From contig CAIMFJ010000005.1 in assembly GCA_903840355.1 (NCBI GenBank), forward strand, positions 186,001-250,000: a stretch of DNA of 64,000 bases, given 5' to 3'. This DNA comes from an uncultured Opitutia bacterium (GTDB lineage: Bacteria > Verrucomicrobiota > Verrucomicrobiia > Opitutales > UBA953). Of the stretch, positions 17,734 through 28,049 are shown piece by piece. The position numbers and the translations under genes were made by a program. The notes below the pieces were generated by a model. The model saw only the letters and a program-made list of their open reading frames with translations, was not told the origin of the DNA and made no database searches. Position 1 is the first letter of the stretch. The number at the start of each line of letters is the position of its first letter.

Positions 17734-20298
17734 TTGTCTAAATCCTCAATGCTTTATCGGTTAGCCATTTTTACTCTTTGCCTTGTCGCTGGCCAAGCTT
17801 GGGCGGTCGTGCCGCCGTTCTTAGATAAGCACTGTGTGGAGTGTCATGATGCCGAGACTAAAAAGGGTGGGTTGGACCTGACTTCGTTGTCGTCAGATCT
17901 CCGCAACCCGCAGAATTTTGCCAAGTGGGTGAAGGTCTTTGACGAAATTAATCATGGCGAAATGCCGCCGAAGAAAAAGGCCCGGCCGGACGCCGCGGTA
18001 CTGCAAACTTATCTAGGCGAATTATCGACTAAATTAACGGCCGCGGACGAGCAGCGGATTCACGAAGTTGGTCGGGCGGTCAAACGCCGGTTGAATCGCT
18101 ATGAGTATGAGAATGCCCTGCGGGATATTTTACAGACCTCTTGGATTGAAGTGAAAGAAGCTTTGCCCGAAGACACCGAGGCTTATCGATTTAATAAATC
18201 AGGTGAAGCGTTGGATGTTTCGCATGTGCAGCTTTCGCGTTATATCACCGCTTCGACGGAGGCCATGAAGGCGGTCTTGGAAGCTTCGGCCGCACCCAAT
18301 TCTTTTGTGAAGCGTCGCTTTTACGCTCGTGATCAGCCAAGTTACGCCAATCACATGAAGTTCTCGGAGTTTAACCAAGCTCCCGAACGGGCAACCTTTC
18401 CGACTTTAGGTTTTGCACCTCAGCCCGACGTTCGTGCCGCTAAGGCTCCGATGACCGTGGGGAAATCAGATCCTAAGTTGCGCGAATTAGAAGGCGTGGG
18501 TGTGGTTGCTAGTGCCTACGAACCGATTGAACCAGCCTTTACCCAATTCAGCGCCCCTATTTCCGGACGCTATCGGATTAAACTTTGTGGGCACTCGGTT
18601 TGGGTTGGTCCTAATACCGATCCTAAAAAATGGTATATTCCAAATTTAGATAACGTCACCAAGGGGCGCCGTGCAGAGCCCTTGACCGTTTATGCCGAGA
18701 CTCGTCCGCGTATTTTACGACGCATTGGTAATGTGGATATGAACCCCGATGTCACGGTGGCGGAGTTGGAAGTGGATTTAAAGCAAGGTGAGACTATTCG
18801 GGTGGATGCGGTGCGCTTTTTCCGTTCACGTCCGGGTGCTGGGCGGTGGCAAAACCCCTTGGCCGAAAAGGATGGTCAGCCTGGCTTGGTCATGCGGTGG
18901 ATTGAAGTGGAGCCGGTGGCGGGAGCATGGCCGACGCTAGGCTATCAAGCGATGTTTGATCAGTTGCCTGTCCGTAAGGTGGAAGGGGATGGGCTAAAGG
19001 CGGAGGTCGTGACCAAAGATGCCGCCAAAGATAGCGAGCGTTTACTCAAGCGTTTCATGGAGTCGGCTTATCGTCGTCCCGTGACGTCCGAGGAGGCCCA
19101 ACGTTTTCTGCCCGTGATTCAAGGTGCCTTGAAGACCGGCAGTTCATTTGCGGAAGCGATGATGGCAGGTTATGCGGGCGTACTCTGCTCTCCGGGCTTT
19201 CTTTATTTAGAAGAACGTCCTGGGCGTTTAGAAGATTACGCTTTGGCGGAGCGCTTGGCGTTCTTCTTGTGGAATTCGCCCCCCGATGCCGAACTCAAGC
19301 AATTAGCAGCCCAAAAGAAACTGCATGACCCCGCAGTTTTGCAAGGGCAGGTGGATCGCCTCTTAAATGACGCGCGTTCGCAGCGTTTCGTGAACGCCTT
19401 TTTAGATTACTGGTTAGAATTGCGTAAAGTCGGGGTTACTAACCCTGACGAAAACCTTTACGCTGATTATTATTTGGATGACCACGTCATGGAGTCGGCG
19501 GTCGATGAAACGCGTTTATACTTCAATGAATTATTAGCGAAGAATCTGCCGGCGCGGACGGTCGTGGATTCGGATTTTGTTTTTGTGAACGAACGCTTGG
19601 GGGCCTTGTATGAATTGCCCCATGTTGAGGGTGTTCAGTTGCGCAAAGTGAAGTTGCCGGCGGGGAGTGTGCGGGGCGGTTTCTTGACCCAAGCCAGTGT
19701 GCTTAAGGTGACCGCTAATGGCACGACGACTTCTCCCGTGGTGCGCGGTGCGTGGATGATGGAACGAATTTTTGGACGGAAGCCTCCCGCTCCACCGCCC
19801 AGTGTCCCGGCCATTGAGCCTGACATTCGGGGAGCGACGACGATTCGCCAGCAATTAGAAAGCCACCGTAAGCAGGAATCTTGTGCCGCATGTCACGCTA
19901 AGATCGACCCACCAGGTTTTGCGTTAGAGAACTTTGATGTCATGGGCGGCTTCCGCAAAGCGTACCGGGCTATCGATGGTAAAACTCCTGAGGTAGGTAT
20001 CGCTAAAAGTGGTCAAAAGTTTAAATTCCACTGGGCCCTGCCAGTAGAAGCTGATGGCGTCTTTGATGGCCAGAAATTTGCTAACATTGTCGACTTTAAG
20101 AAGCACGCCAGTGCGGATGAGCGCCAACTTGCCCGCAATTTGGTGAGTCAATTTACCGTTTTTGCTACTGGTTCTCCGATTGGTTTTACTGATCGCGCCA
20201 AAGTAGAAGCAATTCTCGATCAAGCCGCCGCGCGTCATTACGGAGTCCGTGATTTAGTGCGCGGTTTGGTTGCCAGTGACCTCTTTCTCAATAAATAA
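17734..20298 (+). CDS. DUF1592-family multidomain protein with cytochrome c motif
   Basis: A planctomycete/verrucomicrobial-type exported protein. The TTG at 17734 has AGGG about 8 nt upstream; an ATG at 17749 would give a more ordinary signal peptide ([19 protein letters not shown]), so the start is unsettled by five residues. After the signal comes a haem-binding CVECH (Cys34, Cys37, His38 from the TTG). Then come DUF1587 ([16 protein letters not shown]), DUF1595/DUF1592 ([15 protein letters not shown] and [18 protein letters not shown]) and DUF1588 ([11 protein letters not shown] and [21 protein letters not shown], a second CxxCH). DUF1585 is C-terminal. The biochemical role of this family is unknown; a periplasmic electron-transfer or oxidoreductase role is inferred from the haem motifs. 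It is followed 7 nt later by the DUF1552 gene, a standard pairing. Confidence 0.9.
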   Translation: MSKSSMLYRLAIFTLCLVAGQAWAVVPPFLDKHCVECHDAETKKGGLDLTSLSSDLRNPQNFAKWVKVFDEINHGEMPPKKKARPDAAVLQTYLGELSTKLTAADEQRIHEVGRAVKRRLNRYEYENALRDILQTSWIEVKEALPEDTEAYRFNKSGEALDVSHVQLSRYITASTEAMKAVLEASAAPNSFVKRRFYARDQPSYANHMKFSEFNQAPERATFPTLGFAPQPDVRAAKAPMTVGKSDPKLRELEGVGVVASAYEPIEPAFTQFSAPISGRYRIKLCGHSVWVGPNTDPKKWYIPNLDNVTKGRRAEPLTVYAETRPRILRRIGNVDMNPDVTVAELEVDLKQGETIRVDAVRFFRSRPGAGRWQNPLAEKDGQPGLVMRWIEVEPVAGAWPTLGYQAMFDQLPVRKVEGDGLKAEVVTKDAAKDSERLLKRFMESAYRRPVTSEEAQRFLPVIQGALKTGSSFAEAMMAGYAGVLCSPGFLYLEERPGRLEDYALAERLAFFLWNSPPDAELKQLAAQKKLHDPAVLQGQVDRLLNDARSQRFVNAFLDYWLELRKVGVTNPDENLYADYYLDDHVMESAVDETRLYFNELLAKNLPARTVVDSDFVFVNERLGALYELPHVEGVQLRKVKLPAGSVRGGFLTQASVLKVTANGTTTSPVVRGAWMMERIFGRKPPAPPPSVPAIEPDIRGATTIRQQLESHRKQESCAACHAKIDPPGFALENFDVMGGFRKAYRAIDGKTPEVGIAKSGQKFKFHWALPVEADGVFDGQKFANIVDFKKHASADERQLARNLVSQFTVFATGSPIGFTDRAKVEAILDQAAARHYGVRDLVRGLVASDLFLNK

Positions 20299-20305
20299 TA
20301 TAACT

Positions 20306-21655
20306 ATGAGCTACCCCGTACCTCTCTCCCGTCAGGCCCCCTACGTGGCCTTGCAGCGTGCCTTGTCGCGTCGGCGTTTTATGGCTGGAGCGGGCGTGTT
20401 GTTGTCGCTCCCCTTGCTGGAGGCGATGACGCCTGCTTTTGCGACTAAGTCGTCCGATGCGGTGGCGGCGGGCAAGCCCCGGCGCATGTTCGGGATTTGT
20501 AATAATTTAGGTTTAGTCCCGGAATACTTTTTCCCCAAAGGTGCGGGGCGGGATTATGAAGCGTCGCTTTATTTAAAGCACCTGCAGGAACATCGGGAAG
20601 ATTTTACCGTCTTTTCGGGCGTTTCGCACCCCGATGTCGATGGCGGTCATCCTGCGGATAATTGCTTCCTGACGGCCGCGCCACACCCCAGTAGCGGTGG
20701 TTTTCGTAATACCATTTCCTTGGACCAGTACATGGCCGAGCGGATTGGGCACCAGACCCGGTTTTCTTCGATGACCTTAGGCGTGAACGTTGCCCGCGGT
20801 TCCCGGAGTTTATCTTGGACGGCTTCTGGCGTTATGATTCCCACGGAAGAAAAACCTTCAGCGGTGTTTCGTCGTATGTTCATGGGTGGAACGGCCAAGG
20901 AAATGGCCGAGACGGAACGTCAACTGAACTTAGGACGGAGTATTTTAGACGCCGTGGGCGGGCAGGCGAAAGAACTGAGCCGTTCTGTCGGGGCTCAAGA
21001 TCGCGATCGTTTAGATCAATACTTTACCAGTGTGCGGGAGTTGGAGCAACAGATGCAAATGGCCAAGGAATGGGAGCAGAAGCCACGTCCCACCGCACCG
21101 GTGCCGATGCCTACCGATATCACGTCGCCCAAAGAATACATGGATAAGGTGCGGCTGATGTATGAGATGGCCAAGTTATGTTTCGAGACCGACTCGTCGC
21201 GTTGCGTGACGCTGATGTTGGATAGCGTTAATTCTCCGGCTTTAGATTTAGATCATGTGCATACCACGACGGATGGTTACCACAGCCTTTCGCACCACGG
21301 AAAGTCGGCGCAAAAGTTGGAACAATTGAAGTCGATTGACGAAATGCACATGAAGTTACTGGCCAAACTCTTTGCTGACCTCAAAGCGGTGAAAGAAGAC
21401 GGCGACACGCTCTTGGAGCGCACGATGATTCTTTACGGCAGTAATCTGGGTAATGCCAATACGCACGTCACGACGAACCTGCCGACCATTTTTGCGGGTG
21501 GCGGTTTCCGTCATGGTCAGCACCTTGTCTTTGATACCCAGCACAACTACCCCTTGCCCAACTTGTTTGTTTCGATGTTGCAGCGCATGGGGATTGATGC
21601 CGACAAGTTTGCATCGTCGACCGGCTCGATGCGTGGGTTGGATCGCGTGGGTTAA
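20306..21655 (+). CDS. DUF1552-family protein with Tat signal
   Basis: A 449-residue protein of the DUF1552 family, which regularly follows a DUF1592 gene in Planctomycetota and Verrucomicrobiota. I chose the ATG at 20306 because upstream in-frame codons lie inside the preceding gene. The N terminus carries a twin-arginine signal: [20 protein letters not shown] (residues 21-40). The mature part contains [16 protein letters not shown], the His/Asp-rich segments [16 protein letters not shown] and [15 protein letters not shown], and [16 protein letters not shown] near the C terminus. These resemble the sulfatase/phosphatase-like metal sites of DUF1501 proteins, but the function is not known. It probably acts with the cytochrome c protein in the periplasm. 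TatC is encoded at 588-1604. Confidence 0.9.
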   Translation: MSYPVPLSRQAPYVALQRALSRRRFMAGAGVLLSLPLLEAMTPAFATKSSDAVAAGKPRRMFGICNNLGLVPEYFFPKGAGRDYEASLYLKHLQEHREDFTVFSGVSHPDVDGGHPADNCFLTAAPHPSSGGFRNTISLDQYMAERIGHQTRFSSMTLGVNVARGSRSLSWTASGVMIPTEEKPSAVFRRMFMGGTAKEMAETERQLNLGRSILDAVGGQAKELSRSVGAQDRDRLDQYFTSVRELEQQMQMAKEWEQKPRPTAPVPMPTDITSPKEYMDKVRLMYEMAKLCFETDSSRCVTLMLDSVNSPALDLDHVHTTTDGYHSLSHHGKSAQKLEQLKSIDEMHMKLLAKLFADLKAVKEDGDTLLERTMILYGSNLGNANTHVTTNLPTIFAGGGFRHGQHLVFDTQHNYPLPNLFVSMLQRMGIDADKFASSTGSMRGLDRVG

Positions 21656-21661
21656 GCGGCC

Positions 21662-24238
21662 TTATTCGTCATCATCGTCATCATCATCTTTGGCCGAGGG
21701 GTCGAGCTTGAGTCCTAAACGGGCCAAGCCGCGACCGTGTGCGCCCGCCCATTCAGTCGGGTAGGGGTCTTGGGGGCGGGTTTGAGCCCAGATGGCACGG
21801 TTGAGCGTGTCTTCATGGATGAGGTCGGGCAGGGAGAAATCTAGTTCGTGGAAACGGGCTTCAAGACGCTCTTCGCTTGTGGGCCAGGGAGGCCAGAAAC
21901 TGGTCTTTTTGGGAGCGGGGGGCCGGGGTTCATTCAGTTTCTGGTCTGGGATTAAGCAGGTGTACGGGCTTAGGTCAGGCGTAGCGGAGAAACAGTCTTC
22001 CATGGTGGGCGAGGCGGCGACGATTTGATTCATCGGGGGAACGCCCAAGATGCGACACATGGTGTGGAGTACGGCGGTTTGATTGTAGAATTTACTAACA
22101 ATGGCTCCCTTCTTGGCGTAGGGGCTGGCGACGAAGCAGAAGGAGCGGTGTCCGTCAACGTGATCATGACCTGCTTGGGGGTCATCCTCGTTGACAAAAA
22201 TCGCCATGTGGGGCCAGAAACGGCTGTGCGATAAACCTTCAATCACGCGCCCGAGAGCTAGGTCGTTATCGGCGAGGTAAGAGTTGGCGGTGAGTTCGGC
22301 GGCCGTGTGGTCGTTGGGTAAGTAAATGATGGTAAGGTCGGGAAAGAATTTCTTCGTTTCGAAATCAGCTAATTCTTTAAGAAAGACATCGGCCCGGGTT
22401 TGGTCGGGGATTGACATTTGCCAGCCCGGATAATTCAGGCAGCTGTAGCGGGTGAGGGTGGAAACTTGATACGAAACTGCGTAAGCTGTTTTGCCGCCTT
22501 TGGTTTCGCGATCGACGAAGAAATCCTGATACGTTTTGCCCTTCAGTTTTACCGTGTATTCCATTTCGCCATAATTGCGGAAGGATTTGCCGTTTAGGAG
22601 GGCGTGATCCCATAAGAACCCGCAGCCTGCGTAGAAAAGGGCGTCGATGCCGAAGTCATAGCCGCAGCGAAAGCCAACCCGGTCTTTTTCGCGGTAAGGG
22701 GTGACAATGCCTTGGGTGCCCCAAGCGTGGCCATCGGAGGAGTTGACGCCATTGCAGTAATAGTTGTCGAGGAGGGGAAAACGCTCGGTGAGGGCGTGGT
22801 GGTTCGGGGTGATTTTGCGCGGGAAATTGCAGAGTTTCGGGTCGCAGTTGCCCCGGTCTAAATCGCCTAACACTTGGTCAAAGGTGCGATTTTCTTTAAT
22901 AATATAAACCACGTGCTGGATGGTGGAGGGCTGTCCTAATTGGGCGGGCACGGGTTGGGGGGCGGGGAGGTCTTTATTTAGTGCGAGTGTGTTAGACTGG
23001 AGGGCGTGAGCGAGGTGGGCTGCCTGACGTGCCCGTTGGTCGTAGGCAAGCGAGGTCGCTCGATCGGTTGGTAAGGTCACCTTCTGCACTCCATTGCGGA
23101 CGTTGGCGATGAAGAGTTGTCCGTGCTGACAACGGACGGCTCCCGGGTACCAACCCGTAGGAATTAAAGGTGCAATTTGATGCGGGTTGGCGAGGTCGAT
23201 ACGACTCACTGCATTGAGGCCAGCGTGGGTGGCGAAGAGGCTTTGGCCGTCTTCGGATAACGTTAAACTGTCAGTTAGCGTCCCCCAGGGAAGGCGAGGG
23301 TCGGGCTTGGTATCAATCGTATCCTCCACTTGTTGAGTGGAGGTGTTGATGATGCTGATGCTATCGCCACCTACATTAGCGACGAATAAGCGATGGGCGG
23401 AAGGTTGCAGGATGATTTCACTTGGGTGGAGTCCTACGACGATTTCTTTAATAACTTTCGGGGTAGCCTCGAGGTTTACTACGCTGACGGTACCGCGCAG
23501 GGCTACGGAACGTTTATCAACCGGAATGAGACTGCCGGCGGAAGCTTCGGTGATTTCATGAGGTTTGGCGACGCTACCACCGAGGTTAGAAACGTAGGCC
23601 ATTTTCCCGTCAGGTGATAAGGCTACGCTGTAGGGGCAGAGCCCCACGGGGATTTTGGCGATGATTTTATCGGTGGCTAAATCCACCATGGCTAAAGTAT
23701 TGCTGACGGACAGGGCAACCACCGCTTTAGAAGCGTCGGGGGTGAAGGTGATGCCGAGTGGGTTAACATTTTTGGCCCCCTCGGTAACATCAATGGAAGT
23801 GCCCCATTTAAAAGTACCATCAGGAGCGACCGTGGCACGGTAGAGGTGGGTGCGTCCGCCCGAGATTAATACTTGGCTGCCGTCAGGTGCCACCGCGAGG
23901 CCGTGCATAGACCCACCTCCTTTGGCGACGGGGTAATCGGATTTTTGGATTAACTTAAAAGTCTGTGCGTTAAAACTCGCGAAAGTAGAAGTGGTTTTAA
24001 CCAATAAAATTTTGCCTCCTTGGGCGAATTCGAGCGCCAGTAATCGGCCAGGTAGATCTTGAATTTCTCCAGCCATGTCGAGTTGCTGACTACTGTGAAG
24101 CAGTGATTGGGAGCCCATGCGGGCATCCATCCACGCTTCGTCGCCCACGGGAGCTTTTTGATTAATCGGTAGGACTTGAGCGAGGCTAAGGTAGCTCCAA
24201 CTTAAAGCACAAAGACAAAGCAGGCGTGCATGGGACAT
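21662..24238 (-). CDS. Secreted YncE-like beta-propeller/phosphoesterase fusion
   Basis: An 858-residue exported protein with a signal peptide at residues 1-20. Residues ~60-400 are repeated beta-propeller blades of the YVTN/YncE type (repeats such as VALSPDGKMAYVSNLGG and LHPSEIILQPSAHRLFVANVGG). From about residue 440 a phosphoesterase domain of the alkaline-phosphatase superfamily begins: IQHVVYIIKENRTFDQVLGD carries the expected metal and nucleophile segment. YLPNDHTAA, DNDLALGRVIEGLSHS and NEDDPQAGHDHVDGHRS supply the other metal-binding His/Asp. The extreme C terminus is a run of Asp (DDDDDDDE). Relatives are annotated as bifunctional YncE/alkaline phosphatase proteins; the substrate is unknown. 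It converges with the DUF1552 gene at a 6-nt spacing. Confidence 0.88.
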   Translation of the reverse strand: MSHARLLCLCALSWSYLSLAQVLPINQKAPVGDEAWMDARMGSQSLLHSSQQLDMAGEIQDLPGRLLALEFAQGGKILLVKTTSTFASFNAQTFKLIQKSDYPVAKGGGSMHGLAVAPDGSQVLISGGRTHLYRATVAPDGTFKWGTSIDVTEGAKNVNPLGITFTPDASKAVVALSVSNTLAMVDLATDKIIAKIPVGLCPYSVALSPDGKMAYVSNLGGSVAKPHEITEASAGSLIPVDKRSVALRGTVSVVNLEATPKVIKEIVVGLHPSEIILQPSAHRLFVANVGGDSISIINTSTQQVEDTIDTKPDPRLPWGTLTDSLTLSEDGQSLFATHAGLNAVSRIDLANPHQIAPLIPTGWYPGAVRCQHGQLFIANVRNGVQKVTLPTDRATSLAYDQRARQAAHLAHALQSNTLALNKDLPAPQPVPAQLGQPSTIQHVVYIIKENRTFDQVLGDLDRGNCDPKLCNFPRKITPNHHALTERFPLLDNYYCNGVNSSDGHAWGTQGIVTPYREKDRVGFRCGYDFGIDALFYAGCGFLWDHALLNGKSFRNYGEMEYTVKLKGKTYQDFFVDRETKGGKTAYAVSYQVSTLTRYSCLNYPGWQMSIPDQTRADVFLKELADFETKKFFPDLTIIYLPNDHTAAELTANSYLADNDLALGRVIEGLSHSRFWPHMAIFVNEDDPQAGHDHVDGHRSFCFVASPYAKKGAIVSKFYNQTAVLHTMCRILGVPPMNQIVAASPTMEDCFSATPDLSPYTCLIPDQKLNEPRPPAPKKTSFWPPWPTSEERLEARFHELDFSLPDLIHEDTLNRAIWAQTRPQDPYPTEWAGAHGRGLARLGLKLDPSAKDDDDDDDE

Positions 24239-24390
24239 AGGGGGTGTTTTTATTAGAATTAAAGTGTAGCCGAGATACAGGCTTAAAGTGAGAGGATTAG
24301 GGTGTTTTTAGGGGTGAAATGTGTCTTGCCTCAATAAAAAGGGTTTTTTAGTTTGGGGCTGACTTCGTTTGCCCCCTTTTTGACCATTTT

Positions 24391-26889
24391 ATGCCTAACG
24401 ACGCCTTAGCGGTAATCATCATTTTACTCTTAGTTTTTCTCCTGCTGGGCGTTCCGGTTTTATTGGGGGTTTTGTGGGTGATGGTATCCAATTTGAAACA
24501 ACGCCTAGAAAAGCTCGAGCTTGGTGCCCCTAAAGTAGTTCCCGTTTCTAACACCACGATGCAGGTGAATCCGGTGGTCGCACCTGTAGCTTCGGTGGTA
24601 GTTCCTGAATTACCCAAGTTGCGTCCTCAGCAACTGCCCCCTGAACCTGTGGTAACTTCACGTGAGCCAGATCCAGTCGTGAAGACCTTACGCGAGTATG
24701 GTTTGTTGCCCCCGTCGGATTTAAAGGGTGAGTTTGCCTTGGGGTCTTGGTGGACGGTGCGTGTCGGCGGTGCTTTGGCTTTAGCCGCGGCGGTGTTTTT
24801 AGGAATTTGGCTTAATCTGCATTCAGTTTTGCCAGCATGGGTGCGCCTTTCGGAGTTAGTGGTTTTAGGCACGGTGCTTTTAGGTGTTGGCCTTAAACTG
24901 CAATCTAAGCGTGAGGACTTGGGGCGAGTGATTGGCGCCGCGGGCTTGGGAGTGTTTGTTTTTGCTGCTTGGGCGGCGTATGGATTGGAAAAAATGCGCG
25001 TGCTGAACTCGGCGCTAGAAGCAGGCCGAGTGCAGTTTTATGTTTCAGTGCTGATTGCCGGCTTTGCGTTATATCGACGCGATCGACTCTATGCCCAGTT
25101 AGCGATTATCTTTTCCACCTTAGCCATTTTCTTTTCGGTGGCTCCCCATGCGGATGCCTTAGCCCTGTCGCTCTCCGCTGCGACGATTGCACTCTTAGGT
25201 GCAATTTTCTATGCACGGGGAGGGTGGAGTTCTACAGGCGTATTGGGCTTAGTCGGCTCGCAAGTCGCCTTCCTAGTTATTTGGGAGCATCTGGCTGATC
25301 ATGCACAACATCGGGTGGAGGTGCAAATCGGTGCGGCCTTGGCCTTAGCCGTACTGTGGTGTGGGGAACGATTTGTTATCGCCGAGGGTGGGTTTAGGAA
25401 AGAAGCCACCCGGGTTAGTTATTTCCTAAGTTTAGTTTTAGCCCCTTGCTTAGTGGGCTTATTGGTAGCGATTGGGGCGGAGCATGAGCGTTTTACGGCC
25501 GCTTTAGTGGTGGCGGGAATTACGGCCGTATTGGGTTTGGTAGAAGTTCGCCGTTCGCTCGTGAGTGCCGAAATTTTGTGGGGGGCTGCGTTAGTATTTT
25601 TGGCGACGGCGGGTGCATGGCGCGTCGAGCAGAAGATGGTTTGGCTGGTCTGGGTCTTAGCCTGTGCAGTGGCACAATTAATGGCAATTCGTTCGGCGTC
25701 GAAGATCCTCCGTTGGGTCGCCGAGGGCTTGGCCATGGTGGCGGTGGTATCTTATCTCAACGACACGCCGGAGCAACCTTGGCTGCGTTTGCTCGCCTTA
25801 GCCCTTTTGGCGATTTTAGTAGTGATGCGCGAGTGGCGCGGGGTTTCGTCAAACGTAGCGTTAAAAGTACTGGCTGGGCTGGGCGTGATGGCTGTGGTCG
25901 TCTACACGCAGGATGATTTTCCGGTCGTGGATACTGGCTGGCCTTGGTTGGTGGTCGTGGTGGTGGGCTTAATCGCACGCTGTCCTACGTTGCTTTGGGC
26001 AGTCGTCCCCGCCTACCTTATTAGTCATTACGCTATCATTGAACCCTCGTTCTCCTTTAAGTGTTTTCTGCCTAAGATCTCCAACCAACTCCCGGCTGAG
26101 AATCAACAGGCCGGCTTATTATCCGTGTGGTCGTGGGTATTGGCGGTGTTGGATGGTGTAGTGGTTCTAAAACTAGTTGCATTAGTACCCAGCGTTGCAG
26201 CGACATCTCGTTTCTCTTGGTCGAAGTTGATGGCCGGGGTAGCTGCTGCCTTAACCCTTTTGATGCTGATCTCTGGCGTCTACTTTGGCTTTGGCTATTA
26301 CACGCTCAAGGTTTCGGAGACATTGAGTCAAAGTTGCTACGTAATCCTTTGGGTGCTGGGTGCGGTAGGCCTCACCTTGGTTCACCGCTTCCTCGAAAGT
26401 CAGGGGGTCTCGTCTGCAGTGCGCTTCCCTTTAATAGTCGGCTTTATTGCCGGTATGTTAATTTTCCAGTATGGTGTGACGAGTGGTGTCACTCTAAAGG
26501 AAGTGCTTTTTTGGTTAGCGGGCTTGGCGATCCTGCTTGTTAACCTCCACCAATTAACGGACGGATTGCCAGGTAGTCATTGGTATCGAGGCATTGGTGC
26601 TTCCACTTTAATGCTGCTCACGTTGGCCGCCTTGAGTCGTCTCCCCGGAGCAGGGGTTTCCCTGTTTTGGGCGCTCGCGGCCGCGATTTTGTTCATGTTA
26701 GGCTTTAAGCTCCAGCGTCGCAGTTTCCGCATGGTCTCCTTGGTGTTCCTTGCCATTGCGACCCTACGAGTGCTCACGAAGGATGTCACCGATATGCTTG
26801 GTCGCGTGATTGCGTGCGGTGCCGTCGCCATCATCTTCCTCGTGGTCGCCTGGCTCTACGGTAAGTTTGCGAAGCAAGCCCGGGCCTAA
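24391..26889 (+). CDS. DUF2339 polytopic membrane protein
   Basis: An 832-residue integral membrane protein. One N-terminal transmembrane segment (residues ~4-32) is followed by a short coiled or charged stretch, then a Pro/Val-rich linker (about 50-100). After GEFALGSWWTVRVGGALALAAAVFLGIWLN near 108 there is near-continuous alternation of hydrophobic helices to the C terminus, more than twenty in all. This layout is that of the DUF2339 family, a widespread group of unknown function sometimes proposed to act in envelope or surface-polymer handling. It is a single gene with its own 152-bp upstream region shared divergently with the phosphoesterase fusion. That gap contains a short GGGGC/GCCCC inverted repeat followed by a T-run just before the ATG. 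Confidence 0.85.
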   Translation: MPNDALAVIIILLLVFLLLGVPVLLGVLWVMVSNLKQRLEKLELGAPKVVPVSNTTMQVNPVVAPVASVVVPELPKLRPQQLPPEPVVTSREPDPVVKTLREYGLLPPSDLKGEFALGSWWTVRVGGALALAAAVFLGIWLNLHSVLPAWVRLSELVVLGTVLLGVGLKLQSKREDLGRVIGAAGLGVFVFAAWAAYGLEKMRVLNSALEAGRVQFYVSVLIAGFALYRRDRLYAQLAIIFSTLAIFFSVAPHADALALSLSAATIALLGAIFYARGGWSSTGVLGLVGSQVAFLVIWEHLADHAQHRVEVQIGAALALAVLWCGERFVIAEGGFRKEATRVSYFLSLVLAPCLVGLLVAIGAEHERFTAALVVAGITAVLGLVEVRRSLVSAEILWGAALVFLATAGAWRVEQKMVWLVWVLACAVAQLMAIRSASKILRWVAEGLAMVAVVSYLNDTPEQPWLRLLALALLAILVVMREWRGVSSNVALKVLAGLGVMAVVVYTQDDFPVVDTGWPWLVVVVVGLIARCPTLLWAVVPAYLISHYAIIEPSFSFKCFLPKISNQLPAENQQAGLLSVWSWVLAVLDGVVVLKLVALVPSVAATSRFSWSKLMAGVAAALTLLMLISGVYFGFGYYTLKVSETLSQSCYVILWVLGAVGLTLVHRFLESQGVSSAVRFPLIVGFIAGMLIFQYGVTSGVTLKEVLFWLAGLAILLVNLHQLTDGLPGSHWYRGIGASTLMLLTLAALSRLPGAGVSLFWALAAAILFMLGFKLQRRSFRMVSLVFLAIATLRVLTKDVTDMLGRVIACGAVAIIFLVVAWLYGKFAKQARA

Positions 26890-26900
26890 GGGCCCCTTGC

Positions 26901-28046
26901 TTAGACTAGTTTGAGCAGCGATTTAATATCTACATAATCCGCAATCATCTTTTCGATGATGGGGATTTTGTCCGCGTCTTGGCGCATCGTTTTCACGGTC
27001 ATATTGTTAATACGAGCCGTGACGGCAAAAGACTCTGCTTCGACGGAGGCGAGGGGAATGCCCGCTTCGGTGAGGTGCTTAATGGTCGCTTCGCTCGGCA
27101 ATAGGCCGTTCGAGAAGATGACACCTGCGAGAGATTTGCTGCCCCCTTCGGCGATGAAGGCTTCGAGTAGATCTTCGCGGTCACCAGGCACGATGACTAG
27201 CGTACCGTTCACTTTTAAATACTCGGCGGCCCGGCGAGCGGACATTGCCCCGATGACAACGCGGCGCACGCGGCGGAGACCGGCAGGTTGGTGAATCCAG
27301 CGGGCGCGGGTTTCTTCGGCCACTTGATCGAGGTTGGGATAAACTAACGTTTCTTGAATCGGGACCACGCCGAGCAGGGGAATGCCCATGCGTTTGAGAC
27401 CGCGACCCGCAAAGTCGCGGATGAAGTCAGCTTTATCGGGTAGGACTTTGTTTAGGATGACACCAATGACTTCGACGCCAGATTTATCAAAGAGGGCCTT
27501 GTTTAAGGCGACCTCATCGATGGGTTTGCCGATGCCGCCAGCGGCGACGATGAGTACTTTGGAGCCCAAGACGCGAGCGTTGTCGGCGTTCGAGGCTCCA
27601 AAGACGGAGCCTACACCCGCATGGCCCGAACCTTCCACCACGACGATTTCTTTGCCGTAGGCGGCACGGTCAAAAGCGCGACAAATTCGGTCGCGTAATT
27701 GCGGACCAATCTCGTCAGGGTTTTCTAAAAATCTTTTGGTAAAATCGGGCTCGATGGCCACGGGTGACATGGCCGCAATTGGAATATCGAGGTCAAAGAG
27801 TCCATCGATGAGCAGGGTGTCTTCATCGACACGATCTTCGCCGGACATGACCACGCGCTGTGCGATCGGTTTAATATACCCGACCTTCAATCCCATGCTG
27901 CGCAGGGAAGCGGTGAGTCCGAGGCAAGTGGTCGTCTTGCCATCGTTCATTCGCGTGGCGGCCACAAAAACCCGTCGGGTGCTGTGGTTCATGGGTTGCG
28001 AGAGCAACCCAGGGATGTTGTCAGCGAAGCGTTTCTTAATCGCCAT
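26901..28046 (-). CDS. Phosphotransacetylase N-terminal-type protein: BioD-like P-loop plus DRTGG domain
   Basis: A 381-residue protein equivalent to the non-catalytic N-terminal part of long (E. coli type) Pta. Residues ~24-240 form a dethiobiotin-synthetase-like P-loop domain (ATRMNDGKTTTCLGL, VVVEGSGHAGVGSVFG). Residues ~265-380 form a DRTGG domain (TLVIVPGDREDLLEAF). In E. coli Pta these regions regulate activity in response to pyruvate and NADH. Here they are a free-standing gene beginning 3 nt after the catalytic pta gene, so the order is reversed relative to the fused enzyme. It may form a complex with Pta or regulate it. The alternative start at Met19 cannot be excluded. Confidence 0.82.
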   Translation of the reverse strand: MAIKKRFADNIPGLLSQPMNHSTRRVFVAATRMNDGKTTTCLGLTASLRSMGLKVGYIKPIAQRVVMSGEDRVDEDTLLIDGLFDLDIPIAAMSPVAIEPDFTKRFLENPDEIGPQLRDRICRAFDRAAYGKEIVVVEGSGHAGVGSVFGASNADNARVLGSKVLIVAAGGIGKPIDEVALNKALFDKSGVEVIGVILNKVLPDKADFIRDFAGRGLKRMGIPLLGVVPIQETLVYPNLDQVAEETRARWIHQPAGLRRVRRVVIGAMSARRAAEYLKVNGTLVIVPGDREDLLEAFIAEGGSKSLAGVIFSNGLLPSEATIKHLTEAGIPLASVEAESFAVTARINNMTVKTMRQDADKIPIIEKMIADYVDIKSLLKLV

Positions 28047-28049
28047 GGC

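Noticed and set aside
21662-21700. Trinucleotide repeat (GAT/GAC) as a simple-sequence repeat element
   Set aside because: It is in frame and encodes the Asp run at the end of the phosphoesterase fusion; the same holds for the acidic TatC tail near 700-780.
24355-24381. GGGGC/GCCCC inverted repeat with a T-run before the DUF2339 gene as a terminator
   Set aside because: Only five pairs with an 11-nt loop, and it sits just upstream of the start codon it would have to allow; kept as a remark in the gene entry.
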